Shown here in pieces: positions 51,711 through 60,747 of a DNA stretch of 64,000 nt; within the stretch, counting starts at the first letter, position 1; every line of letters starts with the position of its first letter. The notes under the pieces were generated by a model, which was not told the origin of the DNA, made no database searches, and was given only the letters and a program-made list of their open reading frames with translations. Source of the stretch: Yersinia proxima (lineage in GTDB: Bacteria; Pseudomonadota; Gammaproteobacteria; Enterobacterales; Enterobacteriaceae). Location: positions 1 through 64,000 of the forward strand of contig NZ_CABHYG010000009.1 in the NCBI RefSeq assembly GCF_902170785.1, read 5' to 3'. Position numbers and translations under genes: made by a program.

Positions 51711-52928
51711 TTAATTATAACGACACAAATCACGATCCATTTTACTCAAAAACTCAAAACCGCTTTCGGTAATGAGAATCATATCCTCCAGCATAATCGA
51801 ACCAATTCCGATACCGTAATAAGGTGTTTCCAGACTGAGCACCATACCTGGCCGGAATGTTTCTGTTGCCAATGTGCTAACAAAAGGTGCTTCTTCCAGC
51901 CCCAAAAATACACCATCGCCATGGCCAAGATGACCACGATTATAATCCGGTAAACCGGACTTTTTGATCACATCCATAGTGCTATCAAACACGTCTTTTA
52001 ACTTAACGCCCGGAGCTACTATTGAGAGCATATGTTCATGGCCGATTCTGATAGTGTCATATATCTGTTGTGTGAGTTTATCCGGTTCCCCCAAAACAAA
52101 TGTTCTGGCAAGGTCAGCACCATAACCCGCCACATCGACTCCACAGTCGAACTTAATTAAATCGCCAGGCTTTGCCGGGGTTTCATCAGGGAACATTTTA
52201 GGTGAGAAATTATCGCCAACTGAAATAAGATTAAAGCGAGAAAAGTTAGTCTCAGGGAAAGTCATGACAGCCGCTTTAAATGCAGCAGTCAATTCGGCCG
52301 CAGTACACCCCACTCGGATATGCTTAGCCGCGCTGGCGATACCAAACTCGGTAATCTCAGCACTTTTTCGCAGATGTTGAATTTCCCATGGGCTTTTAAT
52401 CATTCGTATTTCATTGAATAGCGCAGTTGAATCAATCAACTTCAGCCCTGGGGCCACTTTATCTAACACACTTTTACCACCGTTAGACATAGCCTGTAAT
52501 TCAATCGCAATGGCCTTATCCAACACTCCTGCGCTCTCCAGGGCATCTTTCACCAAACCAAAGACAGCCTCGATCGGCGGACCAATAGGGCGTTCACGTT
52601 TTTTCTGATGATTCAGTGGGTTGCGCGGGTCATCAACATCCACCCACACCGGGAAGGTTTTCAGTTCCATGTTGGGCATATCAAAATGCGTACTGGCGGC
52701 TTCAAATTCATTCATGATGATTTGAGATGGAATGCTTTCATCACGAAACATAATCGCGACAGCTGCACCGGTATGCCGGAAGGTATACATAAAGAAACTG
52801 GCAAAACCGGTCAGGTAATAGAAATTATCGCAGACGGTGACAACCAAAGCATCAAGCCCTTCTCGCTCCATGACCGTACGAGCTTTACAACTGACCGCAT
52901 TTAAATGAGCAATTTTTTCTTTATTCAC
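51711..52928 (-). CDS. M24 family metallopeptidase (Xaa-Pro aminopeptidase/creatinase-like)
   Basis: A 405-residue cytoplasmic protein with the pita-bread fold. The N-terminal creatinase domain (about 10-165; ALVVTVCDNFYYLTGFASF) is followed by the metallopeptidase domain with metal ligands in IKFDCGVDVAGYGADLART (two Asp), NRGHLGHGDG (His), SLETPYYGIG (Glu) and IMLEDMILIT (Glu). Proline dipeptidase, creatinase and ectoine hydrolase share this plan, so the substrate is open. The GTG at 52928 has AAGGA at eight-base spacing. It follows fhuF on the same strand after 50 nt, so it may be cotranscribed. Confidence 0.82.
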   Translation of the reverse strand: MNKEKIAHLNAVSCKARTVMEREGLDALVVTVCDNFYYLTGFASFFMYTFRHTGAAVAIMFRDESIPSQIIMNEFEAASTHFDMPNMELKTFPVWVDVDDPRNPLNHQKKRERPIGPPIEAVFGLVKDALESAGVLDKAIAIELQAMSNGGKSVLDKVAPGLKLIDSTALFNEIRMIKSPWEIQHLRKSAEITEFGIASAAKHIRVGCTAAELTAAFKAAVMTFPETNFSRFNLISVGDNFSPKMFPDETPAKPGDLIKFDCGVDVAGYGADLARTFVLGEPDKLTQQIYDTIRIGHEHMLSIVAPGVKLKDVFDSTMDVIKKSGLPDYNRGHLGHGDGVFLGLEEAPFVSTLATETFRPGMVLSLETPYYGIGIGSIMLEDMILITESGFEFLSKMDRDLCRYN

Positions 52929-52978
52929 CGGAACATCCTTCAGGGCTTACTTTATCTGTAAGCTGAATGATATACCGG

Positions 52979-53746
52979 TTATGGACGAGATTCTAACGGG
53001 CAATCAAGGCAACTGCCGACACCAGGAAGTTTATTACGCTGGCAGCAAGTACGGCGCTCCATCCCCCCATTACGCGGAATAACAGTGCGATAGAGCGGAT
53101 TATCTCTTCCATCAGGCAAGTTTGAGGTGAGAAAAAGATTTTCAATAATGACGTCATAACCCTCAATAGGGCCTAACTTATTTGCAAATTCGCGCAGATA
53201 CCAAAACATCAAATAACCTATGTTATTCCATATCAGCCGGGTATTGGCTTTTGGTTGGCGCTCGATTCTCTTCATAACAGGAATAATATGATGATCGAGT
53301 AATAAATAGAGCCGTTGCAGCAAAGATGACGGCGAGCTATCTAACCAGTCGTGTTGGTAGTAAATAGCTTCAGGCCGCCCTGTTACATGAAATTTTATGC
53401 GAACTCTTTCTGGACGGGTATCTATCGTTATAGGTAATGCCAGTAACATCAAGATCATCGGTGGAATAACCAAACCGAAATACCATTGCCCCCATAACGA
53501 GTACAGCGCTTTCTGATTCGGATTAAGATCAGTATCGCTGTAATAGTGATTTTCATAGTTTTGCATCAACGTGGGTAGGCTATTTTCTGCCGCCCACTGC
53601 TCAAGCAATACACTGTCTTTAGGTATTTCTATCGCATCAACATAAAACGATTCTGAGAAGTGCACGAATGTACGGGCGAACAAACTGGCGATTTCATCAG
53701 AAATCGCAGTTGTTGAAGGGTAAATCACTTCAGCTGCATTCGCCAC
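52979..53746 (-). CDS. fhuF: Siderophore-iron reductase FhuF
   Basis: A 255-residue [2Fe-2S] protein that reduces iron from ferric hydroxamate siderophores in the cytoplasm. The cluster motif CC-x10-C-x2-C is seen at the C-terminus as TCCQRNKLPGVGSCLDC. The rest is typical (GLVIPPMILMLLALP, WNNIGYLMFWYL). A perfect 7-1-7 Fur box lies 46 nt upstream of the start. No hydroxamate transport genes are in the window, so its partner systems are elsewhere. The M24 peptidase gene follows. Confidence 0.93.
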   Translation of the reverse strand: MANAAEVIYPSTTAISDEIASLFARTFVHFSESFYVDAIEIPKDSVLLEQWAAENSLPTLMQNYENHYYSDTDLNPNQKALYSLWGQWYFGLVIPPMILMLLALPITIDTRPERVRIKFHVTGRPEAIYYQHDWLDSSPSSLLQRLYLLLDHHIIPVMKRIERQPKANTRLIWNNIGYLMFWYLREFANKLGPIEGYDVIIENLFLTSNLPDGRDNPLYRTVIPRNGGMERRTCCQRNKLPGVGSCLDCPLESRP

Positions 53747-53792
53747 AATCCATACTCCACGAAACTCATATGGATGATATTATTACACTCAG

Positions 53793-53807
53793 TGATAATG
53801 ATTATCA
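53793..53807 (-). promoter_or_regulatory. Fur box upstream of fhuF
   Basis: TGATAATGATTATCA is a perfect 7-1-7 Fur inverted repeat (TGATAAT-G-ATTATCA), 46 nt before the fhuF start. Iron-dependent repression is strongly expected. Confidence 0.88.
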
Positions 53808-53903
53808 ATGAAGTTAATTAATAATTCTCAACAGCATTAAATGCTAAAATAATCATCCTCGCAGGTCATATCAGAAATTGCTTATGTCGTTTATGTTCAC
53901 AGG

Positions 53904-54530
53904 CTAATCAACCCGATAATTAACCGACAAAACACCTTTCTTCTCCGAAATTGACTGCACAGTAACCTTACCCAGTTCTCGCAATGAACTGACATGGGTG
54001 CCACCACAGGCATAGACCGATAATTCGCCAAAACCAACTTCGCGGAAATTATCTTGTACTGAAATATGTCTGGGTAAATCTTGCCGGATAAACTGTTCCA
54101 ACGCCGCCTGAATAATATCAATATCAAGTACTTGTGGGTTTTGTGTCCGTTTAAATGATACTCGCCCTTCCCCTGGCCAGTGATGTGCTTTCACAGGCTG
54201 CCAACCATAACCTTCACCAATATTTCCAATAAGATGCCCCGCTGAATGCATACGCGTATTTAATAGGCGGCGCTCATTGTCCACACGAGCACAATAGGTT
54301 CCTGGCTTAATGGGTTTCGCCAGATAATGAACTAATTGCTCCTGCTGCTGAACAACCCGCAACACTTGATTATCGCCGATATAACCGATATCAGAAGGTT
54401 GCCCCCCACCTTGCGGATGGAAAATAGTCGCCAGCAATAGCACAGCAAATTCCTCGCCATCCGGCGTACAGCTCAGTACATCAACATCCATTGTCAGCGT
54501 ATCGTTCTCAAAAAATAGACGGGTCGTCAT
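53904..54530 (-). CDS. AlaX-type trans-editing protein (alanyl-tRNA synthetase editing-domain homologue)
   Basis: A 208-residue free-standing editing domain that would hydrolyse mischarged Ser- or Gly-tRNA(Ala). The zinc motif is split as usual: HSAGHLIG (HxxxH) and YACGGTHVSSL (CxxxH). FHPQGGGQPSDIG is the AlaX signature. The ATG at 54530 has AGGA eight bases upstream; the ATG at 54536 is too near it. It is divergent from the LysR-type gene, with an 89-nt gap, which may regulate it. Confidence 0.87.
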   Translation of the reverse strand: MTTRLFFENDTLTMDVDVLSCTPDGEEFAVLLLATIFHPQGGGQPSDIGYIGDNQVLRVVQQQEQLVHYLAKPIKPGTYCARVDNERRLLNTRMHSAGHLIGNIGEGYGWQPVKAHHWPGEGRVSFKRTQNPQVLDIDIIQAALEQFIRQDLPRHISVQDNFREVGFGELSVYACGGTHVSSLRELGKVTVQSISEKKGVLSVNYRVD

Positions 54531-54619
54531 AATCATTATCCTTTTATCATTTCCATTATGATTATATTGCTGTCAGTCTGATGTGATAATCCGCTACATA
54601 CTCAAAGGACTATTGCGCT

Positions 54620-55552
54620 GTGAGCACAAATCTTCCGCTAGCTTTACTGAGTGAAATGGCTATTTTTGTTAAGGTCGTCGAAACTGGCAGTTTTTCAGCT
54701 GTCGCCCGCCAATTGGGGGTTTCACCCTCAGCCATTAGCCGCAGCGTAAGTCGGCTTGAAAAAGCACTGGCAACCCGTTTATTGCAACGAACGACGCGTA
54801 AATTGCGTTTAAGTGAAAGCGGCGAAGAGGTTTTTAAACGTTGTAACACCATGCTCAATGCCGCCAACTCGGTGATGGAGATCAGTGGCCAATATAGCCA
54901 GGAACCGGAAGGGCTTATTCGCGTCAGTGTGCCAAAAGCGGTGGGTAGATTTGTAGTTCACCCTCATATGCCGGAATTTTTACAGCGCTATAGCAAAATA
55001 GATGTGCAGCTAATATTAGATGACCGCTATGTCGATTTGATTGATGAAAATGTAGACTTGGCCATTCGGATTACTGACCAACCCCCTCCGGGGATGGTCG
55101 GGCGGCAACTGATGAATATCGAACATCTACTGTGCGCAACCCCTGAATACCTTGCTGCCCAGGGTACACCGCTGCATCCTCATGATTTAGCTCAACATAG
55201 CTGTATTTATCTCGGAGAAACACCGGGGGATGCACGTTGGAAGTTTCGTCAAGGGACTAAGGCTATCACGGTTGCAGTAAAGGGCCGCTACGCCGCGAAT
55301 CACACCGGTGTCAGGCTAGATGCCGTATTACAACATATCGGTATTGGTAGTTTACCCTATTTTACCGCCAGAACAGCCTTGCAGCAGGGACAGCTAGTGC
55401 AGGTATTACCCGAATGGTGCTTTATCAGCTCATATAGCGGGGGTTTATGGTTGCTCTACCCTCCAACACGCTATTTACCCGCCAAACTTCGTGTTTTTAT
55501 TGATTATATTGTCGGTCGATTACGTGATGATCCCAATTTACCGCTCCGCTAA
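54620..55552 (+). CDS. LysR family transcriptional regulator
   Basis: A 310-residue LysR-type regulator. The N-terminal HTH is GSFSAVARQLGVSPSAISRSVSRLEKALATRLLQRTTRKLRL; the substrate-binding domain spans about 95-300. The wording LLQRTTRKLRLSESGEEVF places it in the CrgA/DmlR-like group. The GTG at 54620 follows AAAGGA at longish spacing; an ATG exists at codon 13. Target genes are unknown, but divergent placement makes the AlaX-like gene a candidate. Confidence 0.85.
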   Translation: MSTNLPLALLSEMAIFVKVVETGSFSAVARQLGVSPSAISRSVSRLEKALATRLLQRTTRKLRLSESGEEVFKRCNTMLNAANSVMEISGQYSQEPEGLIRVSVPKAVGRFVVHPHMPEFLQRYSKIDVQLILDDRYVDLIDENVDLAIRITDQPPPGMVGRQLMNIEHLLCATPEYLAAQGTPLHPHDLAQHSCIYLGETPGDARWKFRQGTKAITVAVKGRYAANHTGVRLDAVLQHIGIGSLPYFTARTALQQGQLVQVLPEWCFISSYSGGLWLLYPPTRYLPAKLRVFIDYIVGRLRDDPNLPLR

Positions 55553-55599
55553 ATAAGAGATTACCCAACGGAGCGTTGAATATTACGAATTTGCTAAGG

Positions 55600-56472
55600 T
55601 TATGCCGTTTTTTTCGCCAGCAGGGTCGCAAAACGCAATTTTATCCGGTTACCTTGTGCATCGGTTTTATGCAATTGCCCAACATCTTCGTTGTATTTAA
55701 GGATGTCCCAATCTTTATAGTAATGGCGTAATTCACCCGCTTTTAATGTGAAGGAAAACGGCACTGTACAAGGGAAGTCATCTGTCGACATTGCGGAGAT
55801 AATCAGGTTGTAACCACCAGGTAAGGTACACTCTTGCATATTCTTGATAATATGAGGGATTCTTTCTGGCTGTAGGAACATTAACACGACGGTTGAAAGA
55901 ATAAAGTCGTAGCGATTATCCAGGCTGGCTTCATTGATGTTATAAGTGCTGGCGGTAATATTCGACCGTTGTTCCTGCTCAATGATCTGCTGCAAGCGGC
56001 TGATACTTTCATCATTCTTATCTACAGCAGTCACATCAAAACCTAATAAATTAAGATACAACGAATTACGTCCGGAGCCACAGCCTAAGTCCAATGCTTT
56101 TCCGGGTTTCACCGTTTTCACGGCCTCAATCACTTCAGAATGAGTGGGTGTTAAATTGTATTTCTTATGATAAAAATCTTCTGGTGTGCAATAAAAACTG
56201 AGTTGGCATTGCAGGTCATCTGAACACGCGGCAATACGGTGCCAAACTTGTGGTTCAATAAAGGGAGGCTGATTCTCACAAGAGAAAGAGTGTCTTTCCA
56301 GCGTGTTACCCGCTTCATCAAGGATCAAAAAATCCATTTCTCCACTCAGAATCGTTAATTTGGCCCATGTTCCGGCTTTGGTATTGTGCTTTTCACGAAA
56401 CATCGCGGGTACGCCAGCGCTATTCCAGACAGGTAACTGTTTGTAGCAAAGCAAGGCTGATGTATTTTCCAT
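55600..56472 (-). CDS. tehB: Tellurite-resistance SAM-dependent methyltransferase TehB (long form)
   Basis: A 290-residue protein with an N-terminal cupin-like domain (1-90; [34 protein letters not shown]) and a class I SAM methyltransferase domain (about 100-285) with motif [17 protein letters not shown] and the following acidic residue in VTAVDKND. Long TehB proteins of this plan occur in Haemophilus; the E. coli form lacks the cupin part. TehB methylates tellurite and selenite. No tehA is adjacent. It has its own gene unit. Confidence 0.9.
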   Translation of the reverse strand: MENTSALLCYKQLPVWNSAGVPAMFREKHNTKAGTWAKLTILSGEMDFLILDEAGNTLERHSFSCENQPPFIEPQVWHRIAACSDDLQCQLSFYCTPEDFYHKKYNLTPTHSEVIEAVKTVKPGKALDLGCGSGRNSLYLNLLGFDVTAVDKNDESISRLQQIIEQEQRSNITASTYNINEASLDNRYDFILSTVVLMFLQPERIPHIIKNMQECTLPGGYNLIISAMSTDDFPCTVPFSFTLKAGELRHYYKDWDILKYNEDVGQLHKTDAQGNRIKLRFATLLAKKTA

Positions 56473-56796
56473 GCTGATATTCCTCAGATAATTTAAAGAT
56501 GCATTTAATATGCAACATATAGTACAGCATAAATCTTATTAAATGAAGCTACCCTGCCAGGCAAGCTCACAGCAAAACTTGAGGTTAATGACAAAGTGCC
56601 CGTAACGGTGAAAACAGGCAGATCGTAAAGACGCCGTAAACCCCTCCCTGGGGGATCGCCCCGCGCCATCCTTGGCACGGACGCTTTACTCTTCTACCTG
56701 TCCTCACCTTACAAGATCGAGTCTTTGGAGTTTGTCAGCAGCAAGGCTTCAGCCTATCCAACTCATAAAATCAGTAGAATATCGCGTAAAATGACT
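56473..56796. other. Intergenic region between tehB and the cytochrome gene
   Basis: A 324-nt gap largely occupied by the palindromic element listed separately. The rest holds the tehB promoter region near 56473 and the 3' flank of the iron cluster. Confidence 0.6.
56605..56711. repeat. Imperfect palindromic intergenic element (about 100 bp)
   Basis: The ends GTGAAAACAGGCAGA (from 56608) and TCTACCTGTCCTCAC (to 56707) are imperfect inverted repeats. Inside, CGTAAAGACG pairs with CGGACGCTTTAC. The centre holds two small hairpins, CCCCTCCCTGGGG and GCCATCCTTGGC. This whole-element palindrome without coding capacity resembles the miniature repeats (ERIC-like or YPAL-like) spread through Yersinia genomes. 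Which class it belongs to cannot be settled without a genome search. Confidence 0.6.
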
Positions 56797-57111
56797 TTAT
56801 GGGGTTGTGGACTTAGCCGCTTTTAAGCTCTCGATATGGTCTGCCAATTTTTGAATATCATCATCAGTCAAATGTGCCTTTGCCTTATTACCTCTGCCGA
56901 CAATCTTGCCGTCACGCCGCTCGGTTAGACCCTCAACGATTTCATTGCGAGATAACGATATCAGTGGCGGTGCTTTATCAAGTCCTTTTCGATCGGCCAG
57001 GCGCCCATGACAACTTGAACAAGTTTGTTTATAGATATGTTCGCCGTCAGTGGCGGCCTGAGCTGCGGCACTAAACACAATTATGCACGTAGCCAGTAAC
57101 AAGACTTTCAT
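56797..57111 (-). CDS. Small periplasmic c-type cytochrome of the iron cluster
   Basis: A 104-residue monoheme cytochrome. The signal peptide is MKVLLLATCIIVFSAAAQA; the heme site is CSSCH; the distal part has KLADHIESL, giving a class I cytochrome c plan. It would carry one electron in the periplasm. The ATG overlaps the thioredoxin-like stop (TAATG). It is the last gene of the iron operon. In Campylobacter the equivalent cluster ends with thioredoxin-like genes, so a cytochrome here hints that electron transfer is part of the iron uptake mechanism. Confidence 0.88.
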   Translation of the reverse strand: MKVLLLATCIIVFSAAAQAATDGEHIYKQTCSSCHGRLADRKGLDKAPPLISLSRNEIVEGLTERRDGKIVGRGNKAKAHLTDDDIQKLADHIESLKAAKSTTP

Positions 57112-57599
57112 TATGCCCCCGCCACCCATTGTTGGAACAATGTGGTCAGCGCTTTCTCATCCCGCGCCCCTTGATGCAACTCCGTCACCTTACCGCTGCG
57201 GTCAATCATAAAAGAGGTTGGCGTGCCAATGACTTGATAGCGCTCCTGGGTGATGCCCAGTTGATCGCGAATGACAGGGTAACTGATGTTACGCTGCGCC
57301 AGTACTGGGGCAATATCCACCTGCTCCGGATCAGTATTGATAGCCACCACCACAATATCCTGCTGATATTGCTGACTTAATTTATCCAACGCTGCCATCT
57401 CTGCCAGGCAGCCACCACAGCTTGCTGACCAGAAATTGAGGTAAACTTGTTTGCCTTTCCACTGTTCAAGTGCAACGGGTTTACCTTGCAGATCATAAGC
57501 CGCCAATTGGGGGGCAACTTCCCCCACGGCAACTTCTTCTTGCTTACACGCGCTCAGCAATAACAGTAAAGCGCATAAACCGACCGTTTTACGCCACAT
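57111..57599 (-). CDS. TlpA-like thioredoxin lipoprotein of the iron cluster
   Basis: A 162-residue membrane-anchored thiol-disulfide protein. The lipobox LLLSAC gives lipidation at Cys, and the TlpA/ResA fold has the active site SASCGGCLAEM (CGGC) and the cis-Pro region VIGTPTSFMIDRSG. The ATG at 57599 (MWRKTVGL) overlaps the ATPase gene end by 11 nt; a longer frame to 57662 lies inside that gene. It probably handles thiols or electrons for the neighbouring DUF2318 protein or P19. Confidence 0.87.
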   Translation of the reverse strand: MWRKTVGLCALLLLLSACKQEEVAVGEVAPQLAAYDLQGKPVALEQWKGKQVYLNFWSASCGGCLAEMAALDKLSQQYQQDIVVVAINTDPEQVDIAPVLAQRNISYPVIRDQLGITQERYQVIGTPTSFMIDRSGKVTELHQGARDEKALTTLFQQWVAGA

Positions 57600-58302
57600 G
57601 ATGATTACTCTCTTCATTAAGATATTTACCGTGCTGGAGGCGGATAATCCGATCAGCAACACAGCCTAAATCCGGGTTGTGGGTCACCATCACAATGGTT
57701 CTACCCTGACGATGGATATGGTTTAACAAATCCAACACCCGCTGCTCATTTTCTTCGTCAAGGTTACCCGTTGGTTCATCAGCAAAAATAATGGGTGGCT
57801 GATTGACCAGCGCCCGCGCAATGCATACCCGCTGCTGCTCACCACCAGAGAGTTGGCTCGGCAAATGGCTCATACGTGGTGTCATACCGACCTGCTCCAA
57901 GACTTGTCGAGCCGCGTCTTCATCCACCACACTGTGATAATGCTGCGCCAACATAATGTTCTCCAGCGCAGTCAAATAAGGAATAAGGTGAAATTGCTGG
58001 AATACCAACCCAATCTTGTCTGCCCGGAATTTCCTGCGCCCTTCTTCATCCAAGCCAGCAGCATCAACCCCATCGAGCAATACCTGCCCTTCAGTGACGG
58101 TATCCAGGCAGGTTAGAATATTCATCAACGTAGTCTTACCTGAGCCAGATGCCCCCATAATCGCCACAAACTCACCACGATTAATGCGGATATTGATATC
58201 TTCCAGCGCCGTCACTTGCCCAAAACGTTTGTATAAATGCCGAGTTTCAATAACCGCATCGGTGTCGTGTTCAGGTTGCACCCGTAATAGTGACGAGGTC
58301 AT
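57589..58302 (-). CDS. ABC transporter ATP-binding protein (MacB/LolD type) of the iron cluster
   Basis: A 237-residue ATPase with Walker [11 protein letters not shown]-loop [12 protein letters not shown], signature LSGGEQQRV, Walker B PIIFADEP and switch His in VMVTHNPDL. It belongs to the LolD/MacB branch that works with FtsX-like permeases, two of which are encoded just upstream. The mechanism would be mechanotransmission across the inner membrane rather than classical solute import. The ATG at 58302 follows AGGAGAGT. It lies 3 nt after the second permease. Confidence 0.93.
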   Translation of the reverse strand: MTSSLLRVQPEHDTDAVIETRHLYKRFGQVTALEDINIRINRGEFVAIMGASGSGKTTLMNILTCLDTVTEGQVLLDGVDAAGLDEEGRRKFRADKIGLVFQQFHLIPYLTALENIMLAQHYHSVVDEDAARQVLEQVGMTPRMSHLPSQLSGGEQQRVCIARALVNQPPIIFADEPTGNLDEENEQRVLDLLNHIHRQGRTIVMVTHNPDLGCVADRIIRLQHGKYLNEESNHHVA

Positions 58303-58305
58303 TTG

Positions 58306-59463
58306 CTACTCTCCTTTCAGGACTTTCGCGGGTTCAATATGAATTGCCCGGCGGGTGGGAACAATTGCCGCCACAGCGGCCACTAACAATGACAACACCA
58401 GTGTCAGCGGCAATACCGGCGCACGTAAAGCAATTGCTGCGCTGAATACTGTTTGCCCCAAGACTTGTGCCAATATATAGCCTAACAATGCGCCGCAGAC
58501 GGCAGCAGCCAGGGAGATAATCAATGTTTCGGTTAACATCTGGCGGATGATGTCAGCATCACTGGCTCCCAGTGCTTTTTGCAGAGCAAACTCTTTTGAG
58601 CGCTCGCCCACTATCGCCATTAAGGTGGTGTTGACGCATAGAGATGACAAAATGAGGATAACCACAGAGACCAACCCCATCAGCCCTTTTATCTTGTCGA
58701 GAACCTGCCCTTCGGAAGCTGAAACCTTACGAATCGGCCTAATCTCAAGATCCGGATATTGCTCACGAAGATGGCTGGCAAAGGTCTCAACCTGACCTAC
58801 GTCATTACTGACACTCAACAATGCATTACTGATATGCCCCGGCTGATTGAGCCATTTTTGCGCCAACTCAAGATTGACGATCAACATGTTATCTGTGGCG
58901 TCGCCAGCCTCAACAATACCTTTAACTTGCAAACGTTGGCGTTCACTACCATTGACCAAAGTGAGAGTGTCACCCACCTTGACATGCAAACGTTCGGCTA
59001 GTTTGACGCCAATCATGGCATTGCGGTCATCAAAACTAACGCCAATCCAGTTACCGGTCACTTGCCAATAAGGGACTAACTGTTGCAATGACTCAAACCA
59101 CACCCCCATCAGCACTACTTTTTCCAGCTCAGTGCGCGCCATCCCATAAATATAGGGGCTTGAAGCATTGATCAGTCCTTTGGGCGCAGCATCAATAATT
59201 GGCTGGAAGCGCCCTTGTTCAAATGTGTTGCCGTGCCCTGGGCCAATGTAAAAATTAGCGCCAAAAGTGCGTAATTCCTGACTCATTTTGGCATTAATAT
59301 CGAAATACACTGCTGACATTGCCGTGACAATCGCCGCGCCAACTGTCAATGCCGCAAAGACAACACTGACTCGTTGCAAGCGCAAGCGCAGTGCACGCAG
59401 CACTAATCGCCAGAACATGCCATCCAACCCTTTATGCTGAATTGCCCGATGATTAACGGCCAT
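58306..59463 (-). CDS. FtsX/MacB-like permease (second) of the iron cluster
   Basis: A 385-residue permease with one N-terminal membrane helix (about 27-50), a periplasmic MacB-type domain, and three C-terminal helices. It contains the FtsX coupling motif EFALQKALGASDADIIRQM and ends PTRRAIHIEPAKVLKGE. The ATG at 59463 has GGAGGT six bases upstream, inside the end of the first permease gene, with an 11-nt overlap. A longer frame to 59520 is not supported. Confidence 0.9.
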   Translation of the reverse strand: MAVNHRAIQHKGLDGMFWRLVLRALRLRLQRVSVVFAALTVGAAIVTAMSAVYFDINAKMSQELRTFGANFYIGPGHGNTFEQGRFQPIIDAAPKGLINASSPYIYGMARTELEKVVLMGVWFESLQQLVPYWQVTGNWIGVSFDDRNAMIGVKLAERLHVKVGDTLTLVNGSERQRLQVKGIVEAGDATDNMLIVNLELAQKWLNQPGHISNALLSVSNDVGQVETFASHLREQYPDLEIRPIRKVSASEGQVLDKIKGLMGLVSVVILILSSLCVNTTLMAIVGERSKEFALQKALGASDADIIRQMLTETLIISLAAAVCGALLGYILAQVLGQTVFSAAIALRAPVLPLTLVLSLLVAAVAAIVPTRRAIHIEPAKVLKGE

Positions 59464-60745
59464 AGAGCACCTCCACCGGATAAAGACGAGCGATGCGACG
59501 GGCGGGGAACCATGTTCCAATCACTGCAATTAAAACAGAAATCACCAGCACACAAGGCACCACCATCCAGGCAAAGCTCAGCGGTGCACCAAACAGCATC
59601 AGGCCGATGGTTTTTGCCAACCCCCACCCCGCCAGGCAACCTGCCAGTCCGCCGATCAAACCGCTGATTGCCGCTTCAAGATAGAACAGCATCAAAATTT
59701 GCCACTGCCGCGCGCCCAAGGCTTTCATTAAACCAATCTCTTTCGCCCGCTCCATAATCGTGCTGGTCATCAGCGACGCGATCCCCATCGCTGCTGCAAT
59801 CAATGCGGCCAGTGTCACCACCGCCAACAATAGCTGTATCTTTTCAATCACCACTCCTTCTGATGCGGCGACTTGCCAGATAGGCCGCACCACTGAACCG
59901 GATATTGCCTCTTCTAATTGGTGAGCAATGGAAGAAACGTAAGCAGTGCAGTACCACAAGTCATATTCTTCGGCGTTGAGAGCTTCCAGATTTTCGCGTG
60001 CTTTACGCGACAGTTCATTCTCCGGCACCGTCAGAGCCGAGACTCGGATTGCCTGAACTTTCCCCGGAAGGCCAAGCAGCGATTGCACTGCGGCCAGTGG
60101 CAACACCAGGCGACTTTCCTCTTCGCCACCACTGCTGAGCACGCCACTTATCTTCACTTTCAGCGGGCCAGAAGCTCCGTTAAGGTTCAGTTCATCACCG
60201 ATTTTCCAACCGGTCTGTTGTGCCAGTTGCTTACCTAATAAAGCCTCTACTTCTGTGGCATCAGGTTTGACCGGCTCTTGCGGCCAGTTACCATTGACTT
60301 GCCAATAAGGGCTAATAATTTGCTGACCGGTGTGATAATCCTCTTCATCAGGCACATCAACGGGCTGATTAAAATAGGTGCCTAATAGTGGGATATCCTG
60401 ACCGTTAACCTCAGTTTCCCCACTCAACAATGGGGCAAAACCCACAATATTGTTACGCCAAAAAATATCTTTGATGTTGGGTAATTCAGCTTGATCCAGA
60501 AAATCCTGGCCCGTAAGTGGGTTACTTTTCTCACCAAACAGGGATGGCAATGCCACCTGACCGGCGGGCTCAATCAGGATATTGGCACCATAAGACTTCA
60601 GTTCGCGGGACATTTTATCGCCAATATCTATCGACACCGCCAATAATGAAGAAATGAGTCCGGCGGCCAAAAATACCGTAAATACGGCCAGTGATTTACG
60701 ACGGACATTTCGGAACCAAGACTGCTTGAGCATGCGCCACAGCAT
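59453..60745 (-). CDS. FtsX/MacB-like permease (first) of the iron cluster
   Basis: A 430-residue permease with an N-terminal helix near 18-40 and a large periplasmic domain. C-terminal helices follow the coupling segment ERAKEIGLMKALGARQWQILMLFY, and it ends PARRIARLYPVEVLYGR. It is similar in plan to, but longer than, the second permease, suggesting a heterodimer driven by the shared ATPase. It starts 2 nt after the DUF2318 gene stop. Confidence 0.9.
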   Translation of the reverse strand: MLWRMLKQSWFRNVRRKSLAVFTVFLAAGLISSLLAVSIDIGDKMSRELKSYGANILIEPAGQVALPSLFGEKSNPLTGQDFLDQAELPNIKDIFWRNNIVGFAPLLSGETEVNGQDIPLLGTYFNQPVDVPDEEDYHTGQQIISPYWQVNGNWPQEPVKPDATEVEALLGKQLAQQTGWKIGDELNLNGASGPLKVKISGVLSSGGEEESRLVLPLAAVQSLLGLPGKVQAIRVSALTVPENELSRKARENLEALNAEEYDLWYCTAYVSSIAHQLEEAISGSVVRPIWQVAASEGVVIEKIQLLLAVVTLAALIAAAMGIASLMTSTIMERAKEIGLMKALGARQWQILMLFYLEAAISGLIGGLAGCLAGWGLAKTIGLMLFGAPLSFAWMVVPCVLVISVLIAVIGTWFPARRIARLYPVEVLYGR

Positions 60746-60747
60746 AA

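Noticed and set aside
57111-57662. Longer start for the thioredoxin-like lipoprotein at 57662
   Set aside because: It would overlap the ATPase gene by 74 nt and put a poor leader before a proper lipoprotein signal beginning at 57599.
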